Source: Synergistaceae bacterium
Lineage (GTDB): Bacteria > Synergistota > Synergistia > Synergistales > Synergistaceae
Length of the DNA stretch: 17,603 nt
Direction of reading: 5' to 3'
NCBI GenBank assembly: GCA_031264605.1
Contig: JAISDQ010000194.1
Coordinates: 1 to 17,603, forward strand
In this document: positions 1-6,443 of the stretch, piece by piece
How the letters are laid out: every line of letters starts with the position of its first letter
How positions within the stretch are numbered: the stretch's first letter is position 1
Translations under genes and position numbers: made by a program
Notes under the pieces: model-generated
The model's database searches: none
Seen by the model: the letters and a program-made list of their open reading frames with translations, nothing else
What the model was told of the DNA's origin: nothing

Positions 1-212
1 GGTTCCCACTCGCGTAGCGGGTCGAAATGAGCGACCTGACCTCTGGCGTGAACGCCGGCGTCCGTGCGTCCCGCGCCGGTTATCCGCGCTTTTTCGCCTA
101 TTTTCGAAAGAGCCGCCTCTACGGCGTCCTGCACGCCAACGCCTCCGGGCTGGGACTGCCATCCGGAAAACGCGGCGCCGTCGTATGATATCAGAAGAAC
201 CATTCTGGACAT
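1..212 (-). CDS. truA: tRNA pseudouridine synthase A, N-terminal part (partial)
   Basis: TruA makes pseudouridine at positions 38-40 of tRNA anticodon stems. The first 70 codons are present, then the gene leaves the left edge in frame. The sequence shows the family opening VLLISYDGAAFSGWQSQP and the catalytic motif GAGRTDAGVHARGQV with the nucleophile Asp 51. Two in-frame ATGs, 212 and 203, are possible; both lack a good SD (CAGG only). I list the longer form. truA following ecfT is the normal Firmicutes arrangement, with rplM-rpsI often beyond. The reading frame is intact. Confidence 0.94.
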   Translation of the reverse strand, partial: MSRMVLLISYDGAAFSGWQSQPGGVGVQDAVEAALSKIGEKARITGAGRTDAGVHARGQVAHFDPLREWE

Positions 213-226
213 CGCGCAATGGCCTG

Positions 227-1033
227 TCAGATATATCTGTTCCAGACGGCCGAAAAGACCACGAACGCGACGGCGCAGGCCATGGCGGCGGTGTCGCGCG
301 CGCTCCAAACGAGCGGGTTGAGCCTTGTCCTTGGGGCTCCCGGCACATAGCAGCGAGACTCCATCGCCGTGGCCAGGCTGTCGGCGCGGGTGAAAACCTG
401 GATGAAAAGAGGCGCGAGGATAGGAATATAGGCGCGCGCGCGTTTGATCAGACCCCCGCTCTCGAAATCCGCGCCCCTCGATATCTGGGCTTTCATTATC
501 CTCTCGGATTCGTCGAAAAGGGTCGGGATGAACCTCAGCGCTATGGTCATCATCATCGCTATCTCGGAGACCGGGAATTTAACGAGGGCGAGCGGCGACA
601 TGAGGCGCTCCGCGCCGCTCGCGAAATCCATAGGGCTCGTCGTCATCATCAGGACGGCCGCCGTCATCACGAGGCAGTATATGCGCAGGCTCATGCAGAA
701 CGCCAGATTGATTCCCTCCGAAGTGATTCGGAGCGGGCCGAGACGCGCGACTTCATGTCCCGGCGTCCAGAACAGATTCAGTATCGCGGTAAACGCGATG
801 AGAAACAGTACGGGACGCCCCGAGCGAAGCAGTTTGGCGAACGGAATGCGGGAAGCCGCTGAGATGACGTAGAGACAAAAAACGGCGGGAACGAAATCCA
901 GCGGTTTTTCGGCCGAGAAGGGGAGCACGAGCAATATAAACATACCCGTTATCCTGCATCTCGGGTCGAGAGAGTGGACGAAAGACTCACCGGGGATGAA
1001 CTGACCTATGGAAAAGCCGTTTGAAAATTTCAT
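227..1033 (-). CDS. ecfT: ECF transporter transmembrane subunit EcfT
   Basis: EcfT is the membrane scaffold that couples EcfA1/A2 to substrate-specific S components. The 268-residue product has about five to six hydrophobic segments (near 28-42, 47-62, 74-90, 110-133, 150-172 and 245-263). The two coupling motifs are AQISRGADF (SRG at 185-187) and AMESRCYVPG (SRC at 226-228), matching the ARG/ARC pattern of the family. The start ATG overlaps the ecfA2 TGA and has no nearby SD, so it is probably made by coupling. No S component is encoded in the window, as expected for a shared group-II module. truA begins 14 nt downstream. Confidence 0.93.
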   Translation of the reverse strand: MKFSNGFSIGQFIPGESFVHSLDPRCRITGMFILLVLPFSAEKPLDFVPAVFCLYVISAASRIPFAKLLRSGRPVLFLIAFTAILNLFWTPGHEVARLGPLRITSEGINLAFCMSLRIYCLVMTAAVLMMTTSPMDFASGAERLMSPLALVKFPVSEIAMMMTIALRFIPTLFDESERIMKAQISRGADFESGGLIKRARAYIPILAPLFIQVFTRADSLATAMESRCYVPGAPRTRLNPLVWSARDTAAMACAVAFVVFSAVWNRYI

Positions 1034-1881
1034 CGCCCGCGGCGCGAACGCGCTTCCTCGAGCGCTTCGATTATTCCGCTCACACGGCTCGCGAGAGGCA
1101 CGCGGACGCCCTTTTCCCTCAATCCCTGCGCGAAACGCACCGAAGGCGGCATCACAAGTCCTTTTACGGGACGCTCCGACAGGTATTCCGCGACGCGCTC
1201 CGGCGTGCCCGAGACCGCCAAAACGCCGCGTTCGAGCACCGCGATCCTGTCGCTCATCGACATGGCGATCTCCATGTCGTGCGTCACATGTATCACGGCC
1301 ATTCCTTTCGAGCAGAGATCCTTGAACGTAGCGGTGAGCCCTCTTACGCCCGATGCGTCAAGTCCCGCCGTAGGCTCGTCGAGAACGAGGTAATCGGGTT
1401 TCATCGACAGCACGGAAGCTATCGCGGCGCGCCTTCTTTCGCCGCCGGAGAGACTGAACGGATTCGAGCCGAGCATCGACGGGGAAAGCCCGGCCGACGA
1501 CGCGGCTTCGGCCACGCAAGCGTCGAGCGCTGCCCCGCCGACGCCCCAGTTGGAAGGGGCGAACGCTATCTCCTCGCGCACGGTCTCGGCAAAAAATTGA
1601 GACTCGGGGTATTGAAAGACGAGCCCGACCTTTCGCCGCGCGTCGCGCGCCTCGCGTGAACCTGGAGCGACCCGCGCTCCGTCGATCGAGACGGTTCCTG
1701 AGGACGGGGTGAGCAGAAGGTTGAGATGCTGGGCCAGCGTCGATTTTCCGCTTCCCGTATGACCGACCACGGATACCCATTCGCCGCGCTCGGCCTCCAG
1801 GGATATTCCGTCCAGAGCCGTAACGGCGGCGGGCGTCCCCTCGTTATAAATGTATTTGATATTTACGGCTTTTATAGACAA
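1030..1881 (-). CDS. ecfA2: ECF transporter energy-coupling ATPase A2
   Basis: EcfA2 is the partner ATPase of EcfA1. From TTG the product is 283 residues, with Walker A GHTGSGKST (40-48), Q-loop Gln 90 in QYPESQFFAETVREEIAF, signature LSGGE (144-148), Walker B LVLDEP with Glu 169, and switch His 201. Start choice: the frame is open 88 codons upstream inside ecfA1, but the conserved protein begins at SIKAVNIKYIYNEGT. TTG at 1881 has GGAGG at 4 nt, and it overlaps the last three codons of ecfA1. No ATG or GTG fits. The TGA overlaps the ecfT ATG (ATGA). The counterpart in B. subtilis is ybaE. Confidence 0.92.
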   Translation of the reverse strand: MSIKAVNIKYIYNEGTPAAVTALDGISLEAERGEWVSVVGHTGSGKSTLAQHLNLLLTPSSGTVSIDGARVAPGSREARDARRKVGLVFQYPESQFFAETVREEIAFAPSNWGVGGAALDACVAEAASSAGLSPSMLGSNPFSLSGGERRRAAIASVLSMKPDYLVLDEPTAGLDASGVRGLTATFKDLCSKGMAVIHVTHDMEIAMSMSDRIAVLERGVLAVSGTPERVAEYLSERPVKGLVMPPSVRFAQGLREKGVRVPLASRVSGIIEALEEARSRRGR

Positions 1882-2693
1882 AGCGCCTCCAGCAGATCGT
1901 GCACTGCGGGTTTCGTCCCGGCCGGCACAAAACCTCCGTCCCTCAGTGAGCGCAGCAATTCCAATTCCTGCGGTATATCGAAGCCGAACCCGGCGCATTT
2001 TTCCTCCCAGAAAAAATCCGGCGAACCGTCCCACGCGACTTCCCCCGATCGCGCGACGACAATCCTGGAAGCGTGAGCGACTTCCTCCATCCGGTGAGTT
2101 ATCTGAACTATCGTGATCCCCCGCGCGTTGAGTTCGCGCAGGCAATTCAGGAACGACGCCCTTCCTTCGGGATCGAGCATGGACGTCGATTCGTCCAGAA
2201 TCAGGGCTTCAGGTTCCATCGCGAGCGCTCCGGCCAGCGCCAGGCGCTGTTTCTGTCCCCCAGAAAGGGAATACGACCCGCGCCGCCGCATTTCCGACAG
2301 CCCGGTCAATCGCAGGGCACGATCAACTCTGGCGCGTATCGTTTCCGATGGAAGGCCCAGATTCTCGGGCCCGAAAGCGACGTCCTCCTCCACGATGCTC
2401 GCCACTATCTGATCGTCGGGGTTTTGGAACACCAGCGCCACGTTCTGCCTTATCGCCGCCGCCAATTCGGGGTCGGACGTATCCATGCCCATAACGAAAC
2501 AAGCGCCCCGCGTCGGTATCAGCAGGGCGTTCATCATCTTCGCGAGCGTGGATTTACCGGAACCGTTGATCCCAAGGAGCGCTACCCACTCGCCGGATGC
2601 CACGCTCAAATCCACATTCTTTACCGCTGGTGAAGAAGCGCCTTTATATGAAAATTCAGCCCCCTGGATGGAAAATATCGGGCCTTGTTCCAC
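1872..2693 (-). CDS. ecfA1: ECF transporter energy-coupling ATPase A1
   Basis: EcfA1 is one of the two ATPases that drive group-II energy-coupling-factor uptake of vitamins and metals, working with many S components. The 273-residue product has Walker A GINGSGKST (41-49), Q-loop Gln 90, the EcfA1-type NPDDQIVASIVEEDVAFGPE (91-110), signature LSGGQ (143-147), Walker B LILDES with Glu 168, and switch His 200. All catalytic residues are intact. It begins with GTG at 2693, 4 nt after rplQ, with only a poor SD (AAAAAG), so reinitiation after rplQ is likely. The C-terminus overlaps ecfA2 by 10 nt. B. subtilis ybxA is the positional counterpart. Confidence 0.93.
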   Translation of the reverse strand: MEQGPIFSIQGAEFSYKGASSPAVKNVDLSVASGEWVALLGINGSGKSTLAKMMNALLIPTRGACFVMGMDTSDPELAAAIRQNVALVFQNPDDQIVASIVEEDVAFGPENLGLPSETIRARVDRALRLTGLSEMRRRGSYSLSGGQKQRLALAGALAMEPEALILDESTSMLDPEGRASFLNCLRELNARGITIVQITHRMEEVAHASRIVVARSGEVAWDGSPDFFWEEKCAGFGFDIPQELELLRSLRDGGFVPAGTKPAVHDLLEALCL

Positions 2694-2697
2694 CTTT

Positions 2698-3051
2698 TTA
2701 TTCCACGAGCTGTATAACCGCCATCGGAGACGCGTCCCCGACCCTGTTCCCCAGTTTTACTATTCTCGTGTATCCGCCGCTGCGGTTGGCGTAACGCGGC
2801 GCTATATCGCCGAACAGTGAAATAACGGCTTTCTTGTGCGGCATACGCGCTATCACGAGGCGTCTGTCGGCAAGCGTTCCCGATTTTGCTTTCGTGATAA
2901 GTTTCTCGGCCACGCGGCGCAGTTCTTTGGCGCGGGTGACGGTAGTGATTATATTCCCCTCGACGAACAGGCTGGCGGCCAAATTTCCGAGCATGGCCCG
3001 CCGATGCGAACCGTAACGCCCAAGGTGCCTCAGATTCATTCGATGATTCAT
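2698..3051 (-). CDS. rplQ: 50S ribosomal protein L17
   Basis: L17 lies near the tunnel exit on the 50S. The 117-residue product has the family pattern MNHRMNLRHLGRYGSHRRAM, which lines up position for position with the usual MRHRKxGRxLxRxxSHR, and TRAKELRRVAEKLITKAK, then GGYTRIVKLGNRVGDASPMA at the end. Start choice: ATG at 3051 has SD AAAGGGG at 9 nt; the in-frame ATG four codons later (3039) lies in a second copy of an 11-bp repeat and would remove residues that are conserved. The TAA stop is 4 nt before the ecfA1 GTG. Confidence 0.96.
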   Translation of the reverse strand: MNHRMNLRHLGRYGSHRRAMLGNLAASLFVEGNIITTVTRAKELRRVAEKLITKAKSGTLADRRLVIARMPHKKAVISLFGDIAPRYANRSGGYTRIVKLGNRVGDASPMAVIQLVE

Positions 3052-3055
3052 TCGA
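3033..3055 (-). repeat. 11-bp direct repeat across the rplQ start
   Basis: TCGAATGAATC occurs twice with a 12-nt period, at 3055-3045 and 3043-3033. Each copy contains an in-frame ATG of rplQ. It looks coincidental, since the encoded residues fit the L17 N-terminus. Confidence 0.5.
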
Positions 3056-3080
3056 GTTTACCCCTTTGCTTTTTTTTCAG

Positions 3081-4112
3081 TTACTTGTAAAAATGTTCCT
3101 CGTCGGTATCGTCGTCGTCGACTTCCCCGGAGAGCGTCAGATCGAATTTGGTCAGCTTCTCCTCTATTTCCCTCAAAGATATTTTGCCGAGGTTCCTTAT
3201 CTTCAGAAGATCCCCCCGCGAGCGCGACACAAGTTCGCCTATGAAATGCACGCCGCCGCGCATCAGGCAGTTTTCGCTGCGCACCGAAAGTTCGAGGTCG
3301 CGGACCGGGCGCGAGTACGCGGGGTTGTCGCCGAGCTTCATGAAGTTCTTCGCGGCCCCGTCGGAAACCGGGATCTTCTCGATCTGTTTGAGGTCCGAAC
3401 CTTTTATCTCCCCCAGAAGGTCGGGATCGTTCCGCGTCACGGCGAGAGCGATATTCAGAAAATACTCTTTCAGTATTATGGACGCCTGCCTCACCGCGTC
3501 CTCGGGGCTCACCACTCCGTTCGTCCACAGTTCGAGGCTCAGGCTGTCGTAGTCCGTCCTCTGCCCCATGCGTTTGTCCTGTACCTCGTATTTCACCCTC
3601 TTCGCCGGAGAAAAAATGGCGTCGACGAGCAGCGCGTCGACGGGCAGATACGTCGGCCTCTGTCTGTCGAGCGGAGCGTAACCGGTTCCTGACTCGACGT
3701 AAAAGTCCATGGAGAGCTTGGCCCCATCCGCGAGATGGCAAATTAACGCGTCCGGCGACGGGAACTCGACTTCGCTGTCGGGCTCTATATCCGCGACCGT
3801 CACTATTTTCGGGCCTTCGGCCTCGAGATGCAATATCCTGAATTCCGAAGAATACGAACGAACCGGCACGTGCTTTACGTTCATGAGGAGTTCGATAACG
3901 TCCTCCTTGACTCCGGGCACGGTCGAAAATTCGTGAAGAATACCGTCGACGCGTATTGCCGTGACCGCGGCTCCGGATATGGATGACAAAAGAACCCTTC
4001 TCAATGAATTCCCCAATGTAACGCCATAACCTCTTTCCAACGGCTCTATGACTATCCTGCCGTAGGAAGGAGTACGTTCTTCCATATTTATTTCATAGCG
4101 GGCGTGATCCAA
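3081..4112 (-). CDS. rpoA: DNA-directed RNA polymerase subunit alpha
   Basis: The alpha subunit scaffolds RNA polymerase assembly and contacts activators and UP elements. The product is 343 residues from TTG. The N-terminal domain has PLERGYGVTLGNSLRRVLLS (~24-43) and VLHEFSTVPGV-like ILHEFSTVPGVKEDV. The C-terminal domain has LELSVRSENC (the DNA-contacting Arg near 278) and IRNLGKISLREIEEKL, then an acidic tail (DDDDTDEEHFYK). The interdomain linker is about 40 residues, a little longer than in E. coli. Start choice: TTG at 4112 has G-rich SD (GGTGGGGGG) in range; GTG at 4124 sits in that SD, and ATG at 4085 has none. The start is therefore likely but not certain. Confidence 0.95.
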   Translation of the reverse strand: MDHARYEINMEERTPSYGRIVIEPLERGYGVTLGNSLRRVLLSSISGAAVTAIRVDGILHEFSTVPGVKEDVIELLMNVKHVPVRSYSSEFRILHLEAEGPKIVTVADIEPDSEVEFPSPDALICHLADGAKLSMDFYVESGTGYAPLDRQRPTYLPVDALLVDAIFSPAKRVKYEVQDKRMGQRTDYDSLSLELWTNGVVSPEDAVRQASIILKEYFLNIALAVTRNDPDLLGEIKGSDLKQIEKIPVSDGAAKNFMKLGDNPAYSRPVRDLELSVRSENCLMRGGVHFIGELVSRSRGDLLKIRNLGKISLREIEEKLTKFDLTLSGEVDDDDTDEEHFYK

Positions 4113-4173
4113 CGTTCCCCCCACCTTTCAAAGTCCAATCGTCAAACAAACCGGTCCCGTATAAAAGCTTTTC
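4113..4173 (-). other. rpsK-rpoA intergenic gap (61 nt), where rpsD is absent
   Basis: This is the widest non-coding gap in the window. It contains a perfect 10-bp palindrome, AAAAGCTTTT (4163-4172), and the G-rich SD of rpoA. It has no T-run after a GC stem, so no intrinsic terminator. A TTGACG at about 4139-4134 lacks a -10 partner. No S4 fragment is encoded here. Confidence 0.6.
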
Positions 4174-4566
4174 TTAAACGCGGCGTCTCTTGGGAGGCCT
4201 ACAGCCGTTATGCGGTATCGGAGTCGCGTCCTGGATGACGTTGACCTGAAGACCGGCAGCCTGCAGCGAACGGATGGCGGATTCGCGGCCGGGGCCGGGG
4301 CCTCTCACTACCACGTCTATTTCGACCACTCCGTGATCCTGAGCCATCTTTGCCGCCTGCGCGGCGGACATTTGGGCCGCGTAAGGCGTCGATTTTCTCG
4401 TCCCCTTGAAGCCGACGTTTCCTCCGGAAGCCCACGACAAAGCGTTGCCCTGCTTGTCGGTAAGGGTGACTATTGTATTGTTGAATGTGGAGTAAATATG
4501 AGCCACGCCGTAAGATACGTGCTTCTTTTCCTTCTTTTTACCCCTGCGCTGCACTCTTTTTGCCAC
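4174..4566 (-). CDS. rpsK: 30S ribosomal protein S11
   Basis: S11 lies on the 30S platform near the mRNA exit and E site. The 130-residue product carries VSYGVAHIYSTFNNTIVTLT, GPGPGRESAIRSLQAAG and the C-terminal TPIPHNGCRPPKRRRV with the Asn-Gly that is an isoaspartate site in E. coli. Start choice: the frame is open far upstream, but a GTG at 4566 has AGGAGG at 9 nt and gives the canonical start (Met)-AKRVQRRGKKK. No in-frame ATG fits. In many bacteria rpsD follows; here rpoA follows instead. Confidence 0.96.
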   Translation of the reverse strand: MAKRVQRRGKKKEKKHVSYGVAHIYSTFNNTIVTLTDKQGNALSWASGGNVGFKGTRKSTPYAAQMSAAQAAKMAQDHGVVEIDVVVRGPGPGRESAIRSLQAAGLQVNVIQDATPIPHNGCRPPKRRRV

Positions 4567-4601
4567 CTGATTATTCCTCCTCGTTCTGCAAAACGTACCT
4601 G

Positions 4602-4979
4602 TTACTTGGTAACTTTCTTCTTGCCGGCGACAGTGCGCTTCGGCCCTTTGCGCGTGCGCGCGTTCGTCTTGGTATGCTGCCCGCGCACCGGAAGCCCGAG
4701 CCGATGTCTCAGGCCGCGATAGCATCCGATATCCATGAGCCGCTTTATATTCATGCTGACTTCCCTGCGCAGGTCGCCCTCGACCTTGTAATTGTTCTCG
4801 AGTTCGGCGCGCAGTTTTTGCGCTTCGTCGTCGGTGAGGTTCTTGACCCTGGTGTCGGGGTTAATGCCCGTGGCGGCCAGAATTTTTTTCGCCGACGGCA
4901 AACCTATGCCGAAAATATAGGTGAGGCCGATTTCTATTCGTTTTTCCCGCGGCAGGTCCACTCCTGCGATACGTGCCAT
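4602..4979 (-). CDS. rpsM: 30S ribosomal protein S13
   Basis: S13 is in the 30S head and contacts P-site tRNA and the L5 bridge. The 125-residue product starts MARIAGVDLPREKRIEIGLT, has the H2TH-like helices, and ends with the conserved basic tail RHRLGLPVRGQHTKTNARTR followed by KGPKRTVAGKKKVTK. The length is normal. The gene starts 7 nt after the rpmJ TAA. A 35 nt gap with the rpsK SD follows. Confidence 0.97.
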   Translation of the reverse strand: MARIAGVDLPREKRIEIGLTYIFGIGLPSAKKILAATGINPDTRVKNLTDDEAQKLRAELENNYKVEGDLRREVSMNIKRLMDIGCYRGLRHRLGLPVRGQHTKTNARTRKGPKRTVAGKKKVTK

Positions 4980-4986
4980 ATTTCAA

Positions 4987-5112
4987 TTACCTCCTCGCGC
5001 CTTGACGCTGTTTATGCCTCGGATTCCTGCTGCAAATGACGCGGACTACGCCGTGTCTTTTGATTATCCTGCAATATTCGCATATTGTCTTGACCGACGG
5101 CCGTACTTTCAT
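4987..5112 (-). CDS. rpmJ: 50S ribosomal protein L36, zinc-binding (C+) form
   Basis: L36 is the smallest 50S protein. This 41-residue gene reads MKVRPSVKTICEYCRIIKR, then HGVVRVICSRNPRHKQRQG and three extra residues, Ala-Arg-Arg. The zinc ligands C11, C14, C27 and H33 are all present. Most bacterial L36 proteins stop at or just after the final glycine (37-38 residues). The extra codons GCG AGG AGG supply the AGGAGG of rpsM and precede the TAA stop. Start: ATG at 5112; the closer ATG at 5120 hits a stop after three codons. The gene lies between infA and rpsM as usual. Confidence 0.96.
   Translation of the reverse strand: MKVRPSVKTICEYCRIIKRHGVVRVICSRNPRHKQRQGARR
4990..4995 (-). promoter_or_regulatory. 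rpsM ribosome binding site encoded by the extra arginine codons of rpmJ
   Basis: AGGAGG forms the last two codons of rpmJ before TAA and lies 10 nt from the rpsM ATG at 4979. It is the only SD near that start. Confidence 0.8.
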
Positions 5113-5120
5113 CGTTTCAT
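5109..5120 (-). other. Three-codon mini-ORF overlapping the rpmJ start
   Basis: ATG AAA CGA TGA begins 4 nt after the AGGAGG and its TGA overlaps the rpmJ ATG (ATGA). It could be an accident, or a start-stop element that feeds reinitiation at rpmJ. I see it directly; any function is inference. Confidence 0.4.
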
Positions 5121-5124
5121 CAGA

Positions 5125-5130
5125 CCTCCT
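5125..5130 (-). promoter_or_regulatory. Ribosome binding site of rpmJ, overlapping infA stop
   Basis: AGGAGG spans the last two bases of the infA TAG stop. It lies 12 nt from the true rpmJ ATG (5112) and 4 nt from a decoy ATG (5120) that opens only a three-codon frame. Confidence 0.7.
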
Positions 5131-5347
5131 ATTTATATCTGTACACTATCCTGCCTCTTGTCAGATCGTAAGGGGTCAACTGTATCAAAACCCTGTCGCC
5201 TGGCAGGATGCGTATGAAATGCATCCTCATTTTGCCGGACACGTGGGCCAGAACCTTATGCCCGTTCTCCAGCTCGACCTTGAACATCGCGTTCGGCAGC
5301 GGTTCCACAACTTTGCCCTTTACCTCTATGACATCGTCTTTCGACAT
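5129..5347 (-). CDS. infA: Translation initiation factor IF-1
   Basis: IF-1 occupies the 30S A site during initiation. The 72-residue OB-fold product starts MSKDDVIEVKGKVVEPLPNA and carries FKVELENGHKVLAHVSGKMR, then the C-terminal LTRGRIVYRYK typical of the family. It is complete. It is separated from the KOW gene by 41 nt, one of the larger gaps here. SD GGGAGG lies 13 nt before the ATG at 5347, an unusually long spacer. I see no credible -10 element in the gap. The TAG stop falls inside the AGGAGG that serves rpmJ. Confidence 0.97.
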   Translation of the reverse strand: MSKDDVIEVKGKVVEPLPNAMFKVELENGHKVLAHVSGKMRMHFIRILPGDRVLIQLTPYDLTRGRIVYRYK

Positions 5348-5388
5348 ACGGACTGACCAACCTCCCTAAGGTACCAAGACGTGAAATC

Positions 5389-5676
5389 TCAGTTTTCAAG
5401 ACGGGAAATGACTTCCGCGAGCCACCCGTCGTCGATTTTGCGCCCCCCTGCGAGGCGTTCCGCTACGTCGGAGGAAACGGCTCCCGCCGCCGTTACGTGC
5501 CGTGGATTTTTTCTTTTCGGCTTATCGGCGGAAACCCGTATTCCGTCGGCAATGAGGATTCTATCACGATTTTGCTCGCTGCAAATCCCGACAACGGCGA
5601 AAACCGAACCCGCGTGACGACCTCGCTTTACTATGACCAGACTGCCCAGGGGGAAATCGCGCTTTTCACTGCTCAT
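5389..5676 (-). CDS. Small KOW-domain protein between map and infA (L14e/L6e/L27e-like)
   Basis: The product is a basic 95-residue protein. Residues ~8-50 read like a KOW/SH3-type RNA-binding barrel (FPLGSLVIVKRGRHAGSVF, then VVGI and a RILIADG strand). The second half is a basic linker (KPKRKNPRH, 52-60) and a predicted helical tail. In B. subtilis and clostridia a similar small KOW protein (YbzG-like) holds this very position, so I infer an RNA- or ribosome-associated role; no function is established that I can cite. Start choice: the frame is open 32 codons upstream, but ATG at 5676 overlaps the map TGA (ATGA); ATG at 5682 is also possible. The SD is weak, so coupling to map is likely. A 41 nt gap to infA follows. 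Confidence 0.8.
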   Translation of the reverse strand: MSSEKRDFPLGSLVIVKRGRHAGSVFAVVGICSEQNRDRILIADGIRVSADKPKRKNPRHVTAAGAVSSDVAERLAGGRKIDDGWLAEVISRLEN

Positions 5677-6443
5677 TCCCATGGAGTCAGTATTTCCGCG
5701 CCCGCGTCCGTTATCAGCAGAGTATGCTCGAAGTGGGCCGCGTCCGATTTGTCGCTTGTGACTACAGTCCACCCGTTTTCGGTGGACTCGATCTTTTCGC
5801 CTCCGTTCATCACCATCGGTTCAATGCACAGCGTCATGCACGGTTTGAGCGTCATGCCTGAACGGGGGTGGCCGTAATTGGGAATCTGCGGTGCCTCGTG
5901 CATTTTGCGCCCTATGCCGTGACCGGAATATTCCCTCACCAGTCCGTGCCCGTTTCCCAAAACCCATTCCTCGATGGCGTGCCCTATATCTCCTATGGTG
6001 CGCCCGGCAACCGCTTCCTTTATGCCCCTATGCAGAGCCTCGAGAGTGACCCTGAGAAGCTCCGACCTTTTCGGGGATATCTCCCCCACTGGGTACGTAC
6101 AGGCCGCGTCTCCGTTATATCCGTCGATTATGGCTCCCGCGTCGATGCTCACGATATCTCCCTCGTGAATGATCCTGTCGCGGCTGGGAACGCCGTGCAC
6201 GACTTCCTCGTTTATCGAGACGCAGATCGGGCTGGGGAAAGGCGTCCTCACCCCGCGCATCCTGTAGCCCATGAAGGGCGATTTCGCCGACGAGCGGTCG
6301 AGGATTCTGTCCGCCTCGTCGCTCAAGGACATAGTGTCGATGCCGGCGCGGATATGTTCCCTCATGGCATTGTGAATATCCGCGACGACCTTCCCGGCGC
6401 GCCTCATTTTGGCCACTTCGTCAGGTTTTTTGAACGTGACCAT
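5673..6443 (-). CDS. map: Methionine aminopeptidase, type I
   Basis: The enzyme removes the initiator methionine from nascent proteins. The 256-residue product has the pita-bread fold signature and the five metal ligands expected from the E. coli enzyme: D101, D112, H175, E208 and E239, with the catalytic-site histidines H83 and H182. Motifs include SINEEVVHGVP, SIDAGAIIDGYNGDAA and SGHGIGRKMHEAP. There is no N-terminal zinc-finger extension. The start ATG overlaps the adk TAA by one base and no SD is visible, so translation probably depends on coupling with adk. The TGA stop overlaps the next gene's ATG (ATGA). Confidence 0.96.
   Translation of the reverse strand: MVTFKKPDEVAKMRRAGKVVADIHNAMREHIRAGIDTMSLSDEADRILDRSSAKSPFMGYRMRGVRTPFPSPICVSINEEVVHGVPSRDRIIHEGDIVSIDAGAIIDGYNGDAACTYPVGEISPKRSELLRVTLEALHRGIKEAVAGRTIGDIGHAIEEWVLGNGHGLVREYSGHGIGRKMHEAPQIPNYGHPRSGMTLKPCMTLCIEPMVMNGGEKIESTENGWTVVTSDKSDAAHFEHTLLITDAGAEILTPWE

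Noticed and set aside
1030..2145. EcfA2 fused to an 88-residue upstream extension
   Set aside because: The extension is ecfA1 read in another frame. Conserved EcfA2 sequence begins only at the TTG at 1881.
4113..4173. Possible promoter or terminator in the rpsK-rpoA gap
   Set aside because: TTGACG has no -10 partner, and the AAAAGCTTTT palindrome has no GC stem or following T-run, so neither call holds.
5348..5388. Possible promoter before infA (TTGAAA with 17-nt spacing)
   Set aside because: The TTGAAA falls on the KOW gene end and the facing hexamer (TGGTAC) matches the -10 consensus at only two positions.
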